Shown piece by piece: positions 8,430-16,779 of a stretch of DNA of 64,000 nt. This DNA comes from Actinomycetota bacterium (GTDB taxonomy: Bacteria > Actinomycetota > Thermoleophilia > Solirubrobacterales > Solirubrobacteraceae). Position 1 is the stretch's first letter. Every line of letters starts with the position of its first letter. The notes below the pieces were generated by a model. It searched no databases. It worked only from the letters and a program-made list of their open reading frames with translations, and had not been told where the DNA came from. The stretch covers positions 1 through 64,000 of the forward strand of contig JAFDWH010000004.1 in the NCBI GenBank assembly GCA_018268595.1, given 5' to 3'. The position numbers and the translations under genes are program-made.

Positions 8430-9466
8430 GCGACGCCGGCTATCGCGTCGCGGTCGTCGGCGCGACCGGCCAGGTCGGCGGCGTGATACTGGAGCTGCTG
8501 CGCGAGCGCGGCTTCCCGGCGCGCGAGATCGTGCCGTTCGCGTCCGAGCGCTCCGCCGGCAAGCAGCTGGAGGGCGTCGGCGTCGTGCAGCCGCTGACCG
8601 ACGAGACGATCCAGGGCTTCGACGTCGCGATCTTCTCGGCCGGCGGCGCGACCTCCGGCGAGTGGGCGCCGCGCTTCGCCGACGCCGGCGCGCTCGTCGT
8701 CGACAACTCCTCGAAGTGGCGGATGGACGAGGACGTGCCGCTCGTCGTCTCCGAGGTCAACCCGGACGCGCTCGCCGAGACGCGCAAGGGGATCGTCGCG
8801 AACCCGAACTGCTCGACGATGCAGATGGTCGTCGCCTTGAAGCCGCTGCACGACGCGGCCGGGATCGAGCGGCTCGTGATCTCGACCTACCAGGCGGTCT
8901 CGGGGACCGGCAGGAAGGGCGTCGACGAGCTGCTCGGCCAGTCGCACGCGCTGCTGCACGGCCAGGACCCCGAGGTGTCCGTCTACGCGCACCGGATCGC
9001 GTTCAACGCGCTGCCGCACGCCGGCTCGTTCGCCCCCGGCGACGACCACACCGACGAGGAGCGCAAGCTGATCAACGAGACGCGCAAGATCCTCGGCGAC
9101 CCGTCGATCCGCATCAGCGCGACGTGCGTGCGCGTGCCGGTCGTGAACGGCCACTCGGAGGCGGTCAACGTCGAGACGCGCTCGGAGCTGACGCCGGAGC
9201 GCGCGCGCGAGCTGCTGAGCGCCGCGCCGGGCGTGACCGTGCTGGACGATCCCGGCGCCGGGATCTACCCGATGGCGATCGAAGCGGACGGCAAGGACGA
9301 CGTGTTCGTCGGCCGCATCCGCCGCGACCCGGGCAACGAGCGCGCGCTCGACCTGTGGGTCGTCGCCGACAACCTGCGCAAGGGCGCGGCGACGAACGCC
9401 GTGCAGATCGCCGAGCTGCTGCACGAGCGCGGCATGCTCGGCGCCGCGGCCGCGCGCGCGGCGTAG
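8426..9466 (+). CDS. asd: Aspartate-semialdehyde dehydrogenase
   Basis: A 346-residue enzyme with the NADP-binding 'GATGQVGG' at the N-terminus, the catalytic cysteine in '[10 protein letters not shown]' and the substrate-binding stretch '[14 protein letters not shown]'. It reduces aspartyl-4-phosphate to aspartate semialdehyde directly after LysC. The GTG start overlaps the lysC stop in the sequence GTGA, indicating coupled translation. The operon then meets a convergent gene only 4 nt downstream. Confidence 0.96.
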   Translation: MSDAGYRVAVVGATGQVGGVILELLRERGFPAREIVPFASERSAGKQLEGVGVVQPLTDETIQGFDVAIFSAGGATSGEWAPRFADAGALVVDNSSKWRMDEDVPLVVSEVNPDALAETRKGIVANPNCSTMQMVVALKPLHDAAGIERLVISTYQAVSGTGRKGVDELLGQSHALLHGQDPEVSVYAHRIAFNALPHAGSFAPGDDHTDEERKLINETRKILGDPSIRISATCVRVPVVNGHSEAVNVETRSELTPERARELLSAAPGVTVLDDPGAGIYPMAIEADGKDDVFVGRIRRDPGNERALDLWVVADNLRKGAATNAVQIAELLHERGMLGAAAARAA

Positions 9467-9470
9467 GCGC

Positions 9471-11051
9471 TCAGCGCACCGCCGGCGTCGCCGCCGCCTC
9501 CGCCGCGAGCGCGCGGCGGTCGACCTTGCCGTTGGGCGTCGTCGGCAGCGCGTCGCGCAGCTCGACGCGGGCCGGGACCATGTAGTCCTCGAGGTGGGCG
9601 GCGCAGTGGCGGCGCAGCGCCGCCGGCGTGAGCGTCGCGCCGTCGTGCGGCACGACGTAGGCGACGATCGCCTCGCCGAGCAGGCGGTCGGGGGCGCCGA
9701 CGACGGCCGCCATGCGCACGCCCTCGGCGGCGTGCAGGACGGCCTCGACCTCGCGCGGCGCGACCTTCTCGCCGCGCGACTTGAGGATGTCGTCCCTGCG
9801 CCCGACGAAGCAGAGGTAGCCGTCGGCGTCCTGGCGGAACAGGTCGCCGGTCAGCAGCTCCCGCTCCCACGGCCAGCGGCCGGGCCGCAGCCGCTGGGCG
9901 GTCGCGTCCGCGTCGTTCCAGTAGCCCTGCATCACGTGCGCGCCGCGCACGACCAGCTCGCCGACCTCGCCCGGCGGGAGGCGGTCGCCCGCCTCGTCCT
10001 CGACCCACGCCTCGGTGCCGGGGATCGGGATGCCGACCGAGTCGGGGCGCGTGTCGAGCTGCTCGGGCGGCAGCCACGAGACGCGCTTGCACTCGGTGAG
10101 GCCGTACATCGAGTACAGCCGCGCGCGCGGGAAGGCGGCGCGCAGCGCCTCGATCGTCGCGGGCGCGAGCGCGGCGGCGGTGTTCGTGAGGAAGCGCAGG
10201 TGCGGGAGGTCGGGCGTCGTGCCGAGCGCGGCGGTCAGCACCTGGAAGATCGTCGGCACCGCCGGCAGGCCGGTGACGCACTCGCGCGCCAGCAGCTCCA
10301 GCACGCGGCCGGGGAACGCGAAGCCGCGCTCGAGGATCAGCGTCGCGCCGACGCGCACGCACATCAGCAGCTGGTAGAGCCCGTAGTCGAACGACAGCGG
10401 CACGACGCACAGCACGCGGTCCTCGGCGCGCATCTGCAGGTACGCGACGATCGCGCCGGCCGCGAAAGTCATGTTCGCGTGGGTGAGCGTGACGCCCTTG
10501 GGGCGACCGGTCGAGCCGGAGGTGTAGACGATCGCGGCGAGGTCGAGGGAGATCGGCGGCGCCCCCGCGCTGGCGGTGGGCGCGGGGCGCGATCTTGCGC
10601 TGCCTGGCCATGAAACACTGGCCGCAGCGCAAGATCGCGTCCCGCGCGCGTCCGCAGCCTGCTCCGCGCGCAATGTGTGGCGCGCGCTCGGCGCGTGTGC
10701 GCGGGCCTCGTCCGCAAGCGGAGCGAGCTGGTCGTCGGTGACGATGGCGGTGGCTTCGCAGTCGCGCAGGACGTAGGCGAGCTTGTCGGCCTTGATCGTC
10801 GGGTTGAGCGGGACGAAGGCGGCGCCGGCGCGCAAGGTGCCGTAGATCGCGATGGCCGCCTCGACGCCGTTGGGCAGGAGGATGGCGACGCGCTCGCCGC
10901 GCTGCACGCCGAGCGCGTGCAGCCGCGCCGCGAGCGCGCTCGCGGCGGCGTCGAGCTCGGCGAAGGTGAGGCGGCGGTCGCCGGCGACGAGCGCCTCCTT
11001 GTCGGGCGCAGCCGTCGCGACGCGGCGCAGGTCGGCGTCGAGCGTCGTCAC
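9471..11051 (-). CDS. AMP-forming acyl ligase (exosortase-cluster-like)
   Basis: A 526-residue ANL-superfamily enzyme. Motifs include 'IVYTSGSTGRPKG' (phosphate-binding loop), 'YSMYGLTE' (A5), 'LTGDLFRQDADGYLCFVGRRDD' (A7-A8) and a C-terminal 'TTPNGKVDRRAL' with the catalytic lysine. The stretch 'PLSFDYGLYQLL' resembles AMP ligases found next to exosortase systems. It would activate an acyl or amino acid as adenylate, probably loading the ACP encoded directly upstream. GTG start, 4-nt overlap with the ACP gene. Residues about 136-157 are encoded by a long palindrome (10581-10646) and look unlike the family. True substrate unknown. Confidence 0.85.
   Translation of the reverse strand: MTTLDADLRRVATAAPDKEALVAGDRRLTFAELDAAASALAARLHALGVQRGERVAILLPNGVEAAIAIYGTLRAGAAFVPLNPTIKADKLAYVLRDCEATAIVTDDQLAPLADEARAHAPSARHTLRAEQAADARGTRSCAAASVSWPGSARSRPAPTASAGAPPISLDLAAIVYTSGSTGRPKGVTLTHANMTFAAGAIVAYLQMRAEDRVLCVVPLSFDYGLYQLLMCVRVGATLILERGFAFPGRVLELLARECVTGLPAVPTIFQVLTAALGTTPDLPHLRFLTNTAAALAPATIEALRAAFPRARLYSMYGLTECKRVSWLPPEQLDTRPDSVGIPIPGTEAWVEDEAGDRLPPGEVGELVVRGAHVMQGYWNDADATAQRLRPGRWPWERELLTGDLFRQDADGYLCFVGRRDDILKSRGEKVAPREVEAVLHAAEGVRMAAVVGAPDRLLGEAIVAYVVPHDGATLTPAALRRHCAAHLEDYMVPARVELRDALPTTPNGKVDRRALAAEAAATPAVR
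10581..10646. repeat. Palindromic element inside a coding region
   Basis: Arms 10588-10603 and 10624-10639 are perfect 16-nt inverted complements. The match extends outward (6 of 7) and inward (TGGCC, with one bulge) around an 8-nt apex. The whole lies in frame inside the AMP-ligase gene, just before its YTSGSTG motif, in the linker where the family varies. Confidence 0.8.
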
Positions 11052-11317
11052 GACGGGCGCCGCCGCTCGACGAACGCGACGAGCGCGTCGATCGAGCCGA
11101 AGTTCTCCTCCGTGATCTCGAGCGCGTCGACCGCGATCCCGTAGCGGCTCTGCACCTCCTCGACGAGCTCGACGAAGCCGAGCGAGTCGATCACACCGAG
11201 CTCGAGAAACTGGTCCTCGTCGCGCAGCTCGACGTCCGGGTGCAGGTACAGGAACGCCTCCTCGACGTACGCGCGCAGCTTCGCGCGCAGCCCCGTGCCG
11301 ACCTCCGTCTCCCCCAT
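11048..11317 (-). CDS. Acyl carrier protein
   Basis: An 89-residue carrier protein with the phosphopantetheine site 'ELGVIDSLGFVELVEEV' (Ser in DSL) and a helical C-terminus. It lies between the asparagine synthase-like gene (8 nt upstream) and the AMP ligase (4-nt overlap), so it is probably the carrier loaded by that ligase. A thioester-bound intermediate could then be amidated or transferred by the neighbouring enzymes. ATG was chosen because it fits family length. Confidence 0.9.
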   Translation of the reverse strand: MGETEVGTGLRAKLRAYVEEAFLYLHPDVELRDEDQFLELGVIDSLGFVELVEEVQSRYGIAVDALEITEENFGSIDALVAFVERRRPS

Positions 11318-11325
11318 CGCTCCCC

Positions 11326-13290
11326 CTAGCTCGTGATCCCCGCGGCGACGTCGAGCCGCACGCGCGGCTGCGACCGCTCGGCCGGCCACCCCGCCGCTCC
11401 CGCTCCGCAGAAGCGCTCGTGCCAGACCTGCGTGGACAGTATGCCGACGAGCGCCATGCCCTCGCGAAAGCCGCTCGCCTTTCCGGTGCGACAGCGCCGC
11501 AGCAGCCCTGCGACACGCGCCGGGTCGAAGATCCCGACCGCGTCGAGCGCGCGCGCTTCGAGCCGCTCCTCGACCCACGCGGGCGCGTGCGGGCCGAAGA
11601 ACGGCGCGACCTCGGGCGCGCGGTAGGGCTGCTTCGGGCGCGCCGCGACCTCGGCGGGCAGCAGGCGCGCGGCGAGGTCCCTCAGCTCCGCCTTCTCGCG
11701 CAGGCCCGGGCCGAGCTTGCGCTCCGGCGGCAGCGCGGCGGCGTGCGCGAACACGCGATGGTCGAGGAACGGGAAGCGCCCCTCGACGCCGTGCGCCATC
11801 GCGACGCGGTCGCCCTGCGCGGCGAGCAGGTTCGGCGCCAGCAGCGTCGTCAGCTCCAGCCAGGCGGCGCGCTCGAGCGCGCTCCAGCGCGCGAAGCCCG
11901 GCGGTAGGTCGGCGCGCAGGCGCGCGAGCGGGTCGGCGCCGGCGAGCGACTGCGCCGCCTCCGGGCGGTAGAAGGCCCTGACGACCGCGGTCGCGGCGAT
12001 CCGCGGCCCGTGCGAGAACAGCGGGTCGCCGGGCGCGCCCGCCTCGAAGAAGAAGCGCCGCCACGCCGGCCCGCGCCGCTCGGCCGGCACGTCGAGGTAG
12101 GGGTAAAGGCCGTCGAGCAGCGCCTCAGCGCGTGCCGGATCGCGCACGTGCAGCTCGCGCAGCGCGGTCTCCTTGAAGAGGTCGTAGCCCCAGAACAGCT
12201 CGTCCGCGCCCTCGCCGGTCGCGACGACCGTGATGCCGTGCGCGCGCGTCGCGCGCGCGAGCAGGTGGAGCGGCACCGGCGCGGTGCGGATCAGCGGCGT
12301 CTCGGCGTGCGCGACGACCGCGCGGAAGCCGTCGGCGATCTCGCGCGGGCCGACCTCGACGGCGTGGTGGCGCGTGCCGAGCGCGCGCGCGACGCGCTCC
12401 TGCCAGGGGCGCTCGTCGTAGCGCGCGTCGTGGAAGGCGACCGAGAAGGTGCGCAGCTCATGGTCGGTCGCCCGCTGCGCGAGCGCGCTGATCAGCGACG
12501 AGTCGAGCCCGCCGGACAGGTAGGTCCCGACGGGCACGTCCGCGCGCAGACGCAGGCGCACGGCGTCGGCGAGCAGCTCGGCGAGGTCGCCGGGCGCGGG
12601 CGCGGCGGACCCGCCCCGGGCGCAGTCCGGCTCCCACCACGTGCGCTGCGCGACCGGCTCGCCGTCCTCCCACACGAGCAGGCCGCCGGGCGGGAGCTGC
12701 GCTACGCCCGCGAACGCGCTGCGCGGAGCGCGCGCGCCCCACGTCGTGAAGACCTCGTCGATCCCGGCGAGGTCCGGCGCGGCGGCGACCTCGCCGCTCG
12801 CGAACAGCGCCTTTGCCTCCGACGCGAACGCGATCCCGCCGTCGGGCAGAGCGGCCCAGTGCAGCGGGCGCACGCCGAAGCGGTCGCGCACGAGCGTCAG
12901 GCGGCGCGCCGCCGGCTCCCACCAGGCGAGCGCGAACTGGCCGTTGAGGCGGTCCAGCGCGCGCACCCCCTCGCGCTCGAGCAGCCGCAGCACGACCTCG
13001 GTGTCGCTCGTCGTCGCGAACGCGCCGCCCAGCTCGCGGCGCAGCTCCGGGTGGTTGTAGACCTCGCCGTTGTAGACGAGCAGCGTCCCGCGCTCGCCGC
13101 GCATCGGCTGCCAGCCGCCCGGCACGTCGAAGATCGCGAGGCGGGTCGAGACGAGGCCGGCGCCACCCTCGCGCGCGAGTCCCCACCCGTCGGGGCCGCG
13201 ATGGCGCAGCGCGCCGGCCATCCGCCGCAGCGCCTCCTCCGCGACCGGGGCGTCGGCGTCGGCGCGCACGATGCCGGCGATCCCGCACAT
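11326..13290 (-). CDS. Asparagine synthase-like glutamine amidotransferase
   Basis: A 654-residue two-domain enzyme. The N-terminal class II glutaminase domain begins with the catalytic Cys2 ('MCGIAGIV') and contains 'RHRGPDGWG' and 'LVYNGEVYNHPELR'. The synthetase domain has the PPi loop 'YLSGGLDSSLISAL' and 'TGEGADELFWGY'. It resembles AsnB and the XrtA-type amidotransferases of exopolysaccharide or PEP-CTERM clusters. Because it sits with an ACP, an AMP ligase and a NAD-synthase-like ATPase, a role in amidating a carrier-bound or sugar substrate is more likely than bulk asparagine synthesis; this is inference. Its ATG overlaps the previous stop by one base. Confidence 0.88.
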   Translation of the reverse strand: MCGIAGIVRADADAPVAEEALRRMAGALRHRGPDGWGLAREGGAGLVSTRLAIFDVPGGWQPMRGERGTLLVYNGEVYNHPELRRELGGAFATTSDTEVVLRLLEREGVRALDRLNGQFALAWWEPAARRLTLVRDRFGVRPLHWAALPDGGIAFASEAKALFASGEVAAAPDLAGIDEVFTTWGARAPRSAFAGVAQLPPGGLLVWEDGEPVAQRTWWEPDCARGGSAAPAPGDLAELLADAVRLRLRADVPVGTYLSGGLDSSLISALAQRATDHELRTFSVAFHDARYDERPWQERVARALGTRHHAVEVGPREIADGFRAVVAHAETPLIRTAPVPLHLLARATRAHGITVVATGEGADELFWGYDLFKETALRELHVRDPARAEALLDGLYPYLDVPAERRGPAWRRFFFEAGAPGDPLFSHGPRIAATAVVRAFYRPEAAQSLAGADPLARLRADLPPGFARWSALERAAWLELTTLLAPNLLAAQGDRVAMAHGVEGRFPFLDHRVFAHAAALPPERKLGPGLREKAELRDLAARLLPAEVAARPKQPYRAPEVAPFFGPHAPAWVEERLEARALDAVGIFDPARVAGLLRRCRTGKASGFREGMALVGILSTQVWHERFCGAGAAGWPAERSQPRVRLDVAAGITS

Positions 13291-14249
13291 CAGTCGAGCG
13301 TGACGGCCGCGGCGTGCAGGTAGCGCGTGGCGACGCGGCGACGGCCGATCTCCCAGTAGGCGGCCTCGACGTCGTCCGGCGTGAGGCCGACGCGTGGCGC
13401 CAGCTCGCCGGCGGGCACGTCCGCGTCGCGCGCCCACACGAGCAGGTCCATCCGCTCGTACGGATGGCCGAAGTAGAACTCCTCCTGCGTCTGCGGCAGC
13501 GAGAAGGTCTCGGTCGTCGGCGCGCGCCGCGCGATCTCGTCCGGCAGGCCAAGCGCCTGCGCGAGCGTGTAGACCTGCGTCTTGTAGAGGCGTGCGATCG
13601 GCTTGACGTCGGCGAGCCCGTCGCCGCCCTTGACGAAGAAGCCCTGGTCGTACTCGAGCAGGTTCGGCGTGCCGAGCACCGCGTAGCCGAGCTGGTCGGC
13701 CCACGTGTACTCGATCAGCTTGCGCACGCGCTGCTTCATGTTCGTCGCGGCGATCAGCGCGCGGTAGGCGGCCGACGGCAGCGCCCGCCGCTCGGTCGAG
13801 CCGTCGGGCCGCTCGACGACGAGCGAGAAGGTGATCAGCGCGCCGGTCGGCGCCGAGCGCACGAGCTTGTGACGCCAGCTCGGCTCGTAGTCGGGGAAGA
13901 CGCTGCGGATCGCCGCATCGCGGCGGCGGTAGCAGCCGAGCGCCTCGAGCGCCGCCGTGATCGGCTCCTCCTCGGTCGGCGCGCCGAGCGCCTGCGCCAG
14001 CTCCAGGCCGAGGTCGGATGCCGCGTCGCCGATGTCGCGCTCGGGCAGGCGCAGCAGCAGCACACGCTGCGGGCCGAGCGCGCGCACCGCGAGCGCCGCG
14101 ACGACGCCCGAGTCGACCCCGCCCGAGACCGCCACGACCGCGCCGCGCCGGCCCAGCTCGCGCACGGCCGCGCGCGTGCAGTCGGCCAGCCGCGCGATCG
14201 TCGCGTCGGCGTCGAGCGCCAGCGGATCCCCCGATCCACGATCCCCCAT
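13290..14249 (-). CDS. NAD(+) synthase-like ATP pyrophosphatase
   Basis: A 319-residue adenine nucleotide alpha-hydrolase with the PP-loop 'VAVSGGVDSGVVAAL' and 'GTPNLLEYDQGFFVKGGDGLADVKPIARLYKTQVYTLA', which matches NadE closely. It has no N-terminal glutaminase domain, so it would use ammonia or a partner amidotransferase. It is the first gene of the four-gene operon with the asparagine synthase-like gene, the ACP and the ligase. A TATGGT -10 box 7 nt before this ATG (14257-14262, minus) suggests a leaderless transcript; an ATG 12 nt further up is the alternative. It may be the true NadE or a cluster-specific paralogue. Confidence 0.8.
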   Translation of the reverse strand: MGDRGSGDPLALDADATIARLADCTRAAVRELGRRGAVVAVSGGVDSGVVAALAVRALGPQRVLLLRLPERDIGDAASDLGLELAQALGAPTEEEPITAALEALGCYRRRDAAIRSVFPDYEPSWRHKLVRSAPTGALITFSLVVERPDGSTERRALPSAAYRALIAATNMKQRVRKLIEYTWADQLGYAVLGTPNLLEYDQGFFVKGGDGLADVKPIARLYKTQVYTLAQALGLPDEIARRAPTTETFSLPQTQEEFYFGHPYERMDLLVWARDADVPAGELAPRVGLTPDDVEAAYWEIGRRRVATRYLHAAAVTLD

Positions 14250-14287
14250 GTTTCGGACCATAGCGGGCGGCGCGCCCGCTGTGGCGC

Positions 14288-14671
14288 TCAGCGGATCAGC
14301 ACGACCTCGACGCCCACGTCGACCTTGCGCCAGTCGCGGTCGGCGGTGTGCGCCGGCACGTCAAGCCGCCGCGCGAGCGCGAGGCAGGCACGGTCGGCCA
14401 GCGAGAGGCCGACTCTCCGCGTCGGTTGCCAGAACTCGGCGACGACATCGGCGTCTTCCGCTGTGAAGCTCTCGATCCCGATCCCGAGCGCCTCGACGCT
14501 TTCGCGCTTGTCGGCGGTGCCGAGGCCGTGGGCGCGATAGCGCTGGAGCACTTCCGCCCAGTTGACGGTGGAGATGACTGCTCGGCCGAGCAGTCGCTCG
14601 ACCATTTCGGCGCCCGGCTCTCCCCGCAGCAGAGCGATCAGCGCCGAGGCGTCGAGGACGGCATCAGGCAT
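14288..14671 (-). CDS. vapC: VapC-type PIN-domain toxin
   Basis: A 127-residue PIN-domain protein. Acidic active-site residues expected of VapC ribonucleases are visible: Asp in 'VLDASALIALL', Glu in 'NWAEVLQR', Asp in 'LADRACLALARR' and Asp in 'TADRDW'. VapC toxins cut RNA, often initiator tRNA or rRNA loops, when freed from antitoxin. Its ATG lies 8 nt inside the end of the AbrB-type antitoxin gene, the usual toxin-antitoxin overlap. A second VapBC lies at 20.8 kb. Confidence 0.9.
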   Translation of the reverse strand: MPDAVLDASALIALLRGEPGAEMVERLLGRAVISTVNWAEVLQRYRAHGLGTADKRESVEALGIGIESFTAEDADVVAEFWQPTRRVGLSLADRACLALARRLDVPAHTADRDWRKVDVGVEVVLIR

Positions 14672-14948
14672 CGCGCTCCAGCTCGGCCGCCTCTCGTCGA
14701 GCCTCACGACGACGCTCGGCGAGGAGCTCGTCGACCATGCTCGTCCCGGATTGCGTCGCTCCACGCAGCTCGGAGCGCAAACGGTCGAGGATCTCGTCCC
14801 CCCGCTCGAGCACAAGGCGGCGCGACTCGACGCGCGCCAGCACCGTCTCACCGGGCTCGAAGCCCAGCTCGTGGCGCATCTCGGCCGGGATCACCACCCG
14901 ACCCTGCGGGCCGATGCGGAGTGGGACTGCGCGGGATTGGCGTGCCAT
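14664..14948 (-). CDS. vapB: AbrB/MazE-family antitoxin
   Basis: A 94-residue protein with an N-terminal SpoVT-AbrB swapped-hairpin domain ('VPLRIGPQGRVVIPAEMRHELGFEPGETVLARVE', residues about 8-42) and a charged helical C-terminus that probably wraps the toxin. It would neutralise the downstream VapC and repress its own promoter. The region just upstream of the ATG carries repeated TGCCA/TGGCA half-sites (14944-14984) that could be an operator, though I see no convincing -10/-35 pair. Confidence 0.88.
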   Translation of the reverse strand: MARQSRAVPLRIGPQGRVVIPAEMRHELGFEPGETVLARVESRRLVLERGDEILDRLRSELRGATQSGTSMVDELLAERRREARREAAELERDA

Positions 14949-14990
14949 CTCGCAAGGAGTGTGGCACGTCGGGGTGCCTGTGGCAAGTGC

Positions 14991-15599
14991 TCAGGTCCGT
15001 GCCAGCTCGCGCCGGGAGCGGACGCCGAGCTTGCGGTAGATCGCGCGTGCGTGGGTGCGGACCGTCTCGACGCCGATGTGCAGCTGGGCGGCGATCTCGC
15101 CGTTCGAGCGGCCGCCCTGCAGCAGCTCGAGCACGGCCGCTTCGCGCGGGGTCAGCAGCTCCGGTCCGCTCGGCGGCAGCGCGTCGTCGGCGCCCTCCGT
15201 GCCGGTCTGGCGCAGCACGTGCAGCCCGCGCGAGGCGAGGTGGATGGCGCTCAGCACGTCGCGCGCCTGCGTCTCCTTCGAGAGGCAGGCGGTCGCGCCG
15301 AACGCGAGCATCTGGTTGCACTCGGCCGGCGAGGGACGGTTCGCGAGCACGACGAGGTGCGTGTCGGGGTGCGTCGCGACCAGCTCGCGCACTTCGAGCG
15401 GCGTGCGCAACGAGCCGTAGTTGAGCAGCGCGACCTGCGGACGGTGCTTCGCGATCGCCGACACGAGCCGCTCGTGCGGGACGCCGCGGGCGCGCAGCTC
15501 GAGGTGCTCGTCCTCCTCGATCAGCACCTGCAGGCCGCGGTCGACGAGGTCCTCGAAGCGGGCGAGGACGACGCCCACGCGTGTGGACACGACCACCAC
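14991..15599 (-). CDS. LuxR-type regulator with atypical receiver domain
   Basis: A 202-residue protein with NarL/FixJ-type layout: receiver-like domain (about 1-120) and a C-terminal LuxR helix-turn-helix ('LTPREAAVLELLQGGRSNGEIAAQLHIGVETVRTHARAIYRKLGV', about 148-192). The conserved lysine is present ('CLSKE'), but the position of the phosphoacceptor Asp reads Asn ('VALLNYGSL') and the N-terminal acidic pair is missing ('VVLARFED'). It is probably a phosphorylation-independent DNA-binding regulator. No histidine kinase is adjacent. GTG at the first of several close GTG codons is uncertain. Confidence 0.82.
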   Translation of the reverse strand: MVVVSTRVGVVLARFEDLVDRGLQVLIEEDEHLELRARGVPHERLVSAIAKHRPQVALLNYGSLRTPLEVRELVATHPDTHLVVLANRPSPAECNQMLAFGATACLSKETQARDVLSAIHLASRGLHVLRQTGTEGADDALPPSGPELLTPREAAVLELLQGGRSNGEIAAQLHIGVETVRTHARAIYRKLGVRSRRELART

Positions 15600-15641
15600 G
15601 CGCCGGATCCTAGCGTGCTGCGGGTGACCTGCGTCTCACCC

Positions 15642-15862
15642 GGACCTCCCCCGGGAGGTCCCCCGAAGATCACCCGCGACAGGGGACGACACGGCGGGCG
15701 ACGGCAGCGAAGATGCCGATCACGGCGGCAGGGGTCACACACCAACCGCCGTGAACCACCCCGAGCGAGGCTGGTCCCCCCTCCCTCCTCTCGGGGTGCG
15801 TCGCCCGGGCTCGGCCACCCTCCCCCTGGCCGGGCCCGGGCCTCCCCCGTCAGCGACGGGGG
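15642..15862. other. Hairpin-rich intergenic region with terminator
   Basis: The 268-nt gap 15600-15867 holds no gene but four stem-loops: 15642-15661 (9-bp arms GGACCTCCC/GGGAGGTCC), 15757-15798 (9-bp CACCCCGAG/CTCGGGGTG, 24-nt loop), 15803-15841 (GCCCGGGC and GGCCA arms) and 15844-15862 (perfect 8-bp CCCCCGTC/GACGGGGG, 3-nt loop). The last lies 5 nt beyond the stop of the sdh operon and is probably its terminator. The others are unexplained. Confidence 0.7.
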
Positions 15863-15867
15863 TGCGC

Positions 15868-16779
15868 TCAGGCCGGCGCGGGCGCGGCGACGACGGCGCT
15901 CGACCAGTCGATCACCGACGTCGGCTTGACGACGTGCTTGCTCATGCCGAGCTGCTTGGGCTCCAGCCCGAGCGCGAGGCCGACGAGCTGCGGCAGGTGC
16001 AGGACCGGCATCTTGAGGTCGTCTCGGCCGACGGCCTTCGAGGCGAGCGGCTGCTGCAGGTCGAGGTTGAGGTGACACAGCGGGCACGGCACGACGAGGC
16101 AGTCGGCCTCGGCGTCCTGCGCGTCCGACAGGTGGCGACCCGCCTGCTTCAGCGACGCCTCCTTGTTCATCGTGATGATCGGGAAGCCGCAGCACTTGTG
16201 GATGCCGGCGTAGTCGATCACCGTGCCGCCGAGCGCCTCGATCACCCAGTGCAGGTAGTGGTCGCGCGGACGGTCCGCGTCGATCCCGAGGCGGTCGGTC
16301 GGGCGCACGATGTAGCAGCCGTAGAAGGGGCCGACCTTGAGGTTCGTGAGCGGGCGCTTGACCTTCTTCTTGAGGTTCTCCAGGCCGATCTCCTCGACCA
16401 GCAGCCACAGGAAGTTCTTGTTGGTCAGGCCCTTCTCGTAGGAGAGCCCCTCGCCCGCCAGCGTCCCGTTGACGTGGGTCCGATATTCGGAATTCGCGTC
16501 CAGGCGCTCCTGCGACTCGCTCTGCGCGCCCTGGCAGGTCGAGCAGATGTTCATCATCAGGTCGGCGCCCTGCACCGCCTGCGCCAGCGCGAAGGTGCGC
16601 GCGTTGAGCGTGTCCGCCAGCTCCTGCGAATGCTCGGCGATCACGCCCGCGCCGGTGCAGCAGGCACGGTCGAGCTCGACCAGCTCGATGTCGAGCAGCG
16701 GCGCGACCGCCGCCATCGAGCCGTGCAGCTCAGGGGTGAAGCCGCGGCTCACGCAGCCGGGCCAGTACGCGACCTTCAT
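15868..16779 (-). CDS. CCG-domain succinate dehydrogenase subunit (SdhE/HdrB-like)
   Basis: A 303-residue protein with two cysteine-rich CCG domains: '[10 protein letters not shown]', '[12 protein letters not shown]', '[10 protein letters not shown]' in the first half and '[10 protein letters not shown]', '[11 protein letters not shown]', '[12 protein letters not shown]' in the second. This is the HdrB-like subunit that replaces heme-binding anchors in non-classical (archaeal-type) succinate:quinone reductases. It overlaps sdhB by 4 nt (ATGA) and is the third gene of sdhA-sdhB-sdhE. It probably passes electrons from the iron-sulfur subunit toward the quinone pool at the membrane. No separate transmembrane subunit gene is visible. 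Confidence 0.87.
   Translation of the reverse strand: MKVAYWPGCVSRGFTPELHGSMAAVAPLLDIELVELDRACCTGAGVIAEHSQELADTLNARTFALAQAVQGADLMMNICSTCQGAQSESQERLDANSEYRTHVNGTLAGEGLSYEKGLTNKNFLWLLVEEIGLENLKKKVKRPLTNLKVGPFYGCYIVRPTDRLGIDADRPRDHYLHWVIEALGGTVIDYAGIHKCCGFPIITMNKEASLKQAGRHLSDAQDAEADCLVVPCPLCHLNLDLQQPLASKAVGRDDLKMPVLHLPQLVGLALGLEPKQLGMSKHVVKPTSVIDWSSAVVAAPAPA

Noticed and set aside
7164-9466. lysC-asd as part of the same lysine pathway unit as the kam genes
   Set aside because: They are divergent from the kam operon, separated by a tRNA and its promoter, and are biosynthetic while kam is catabolic.
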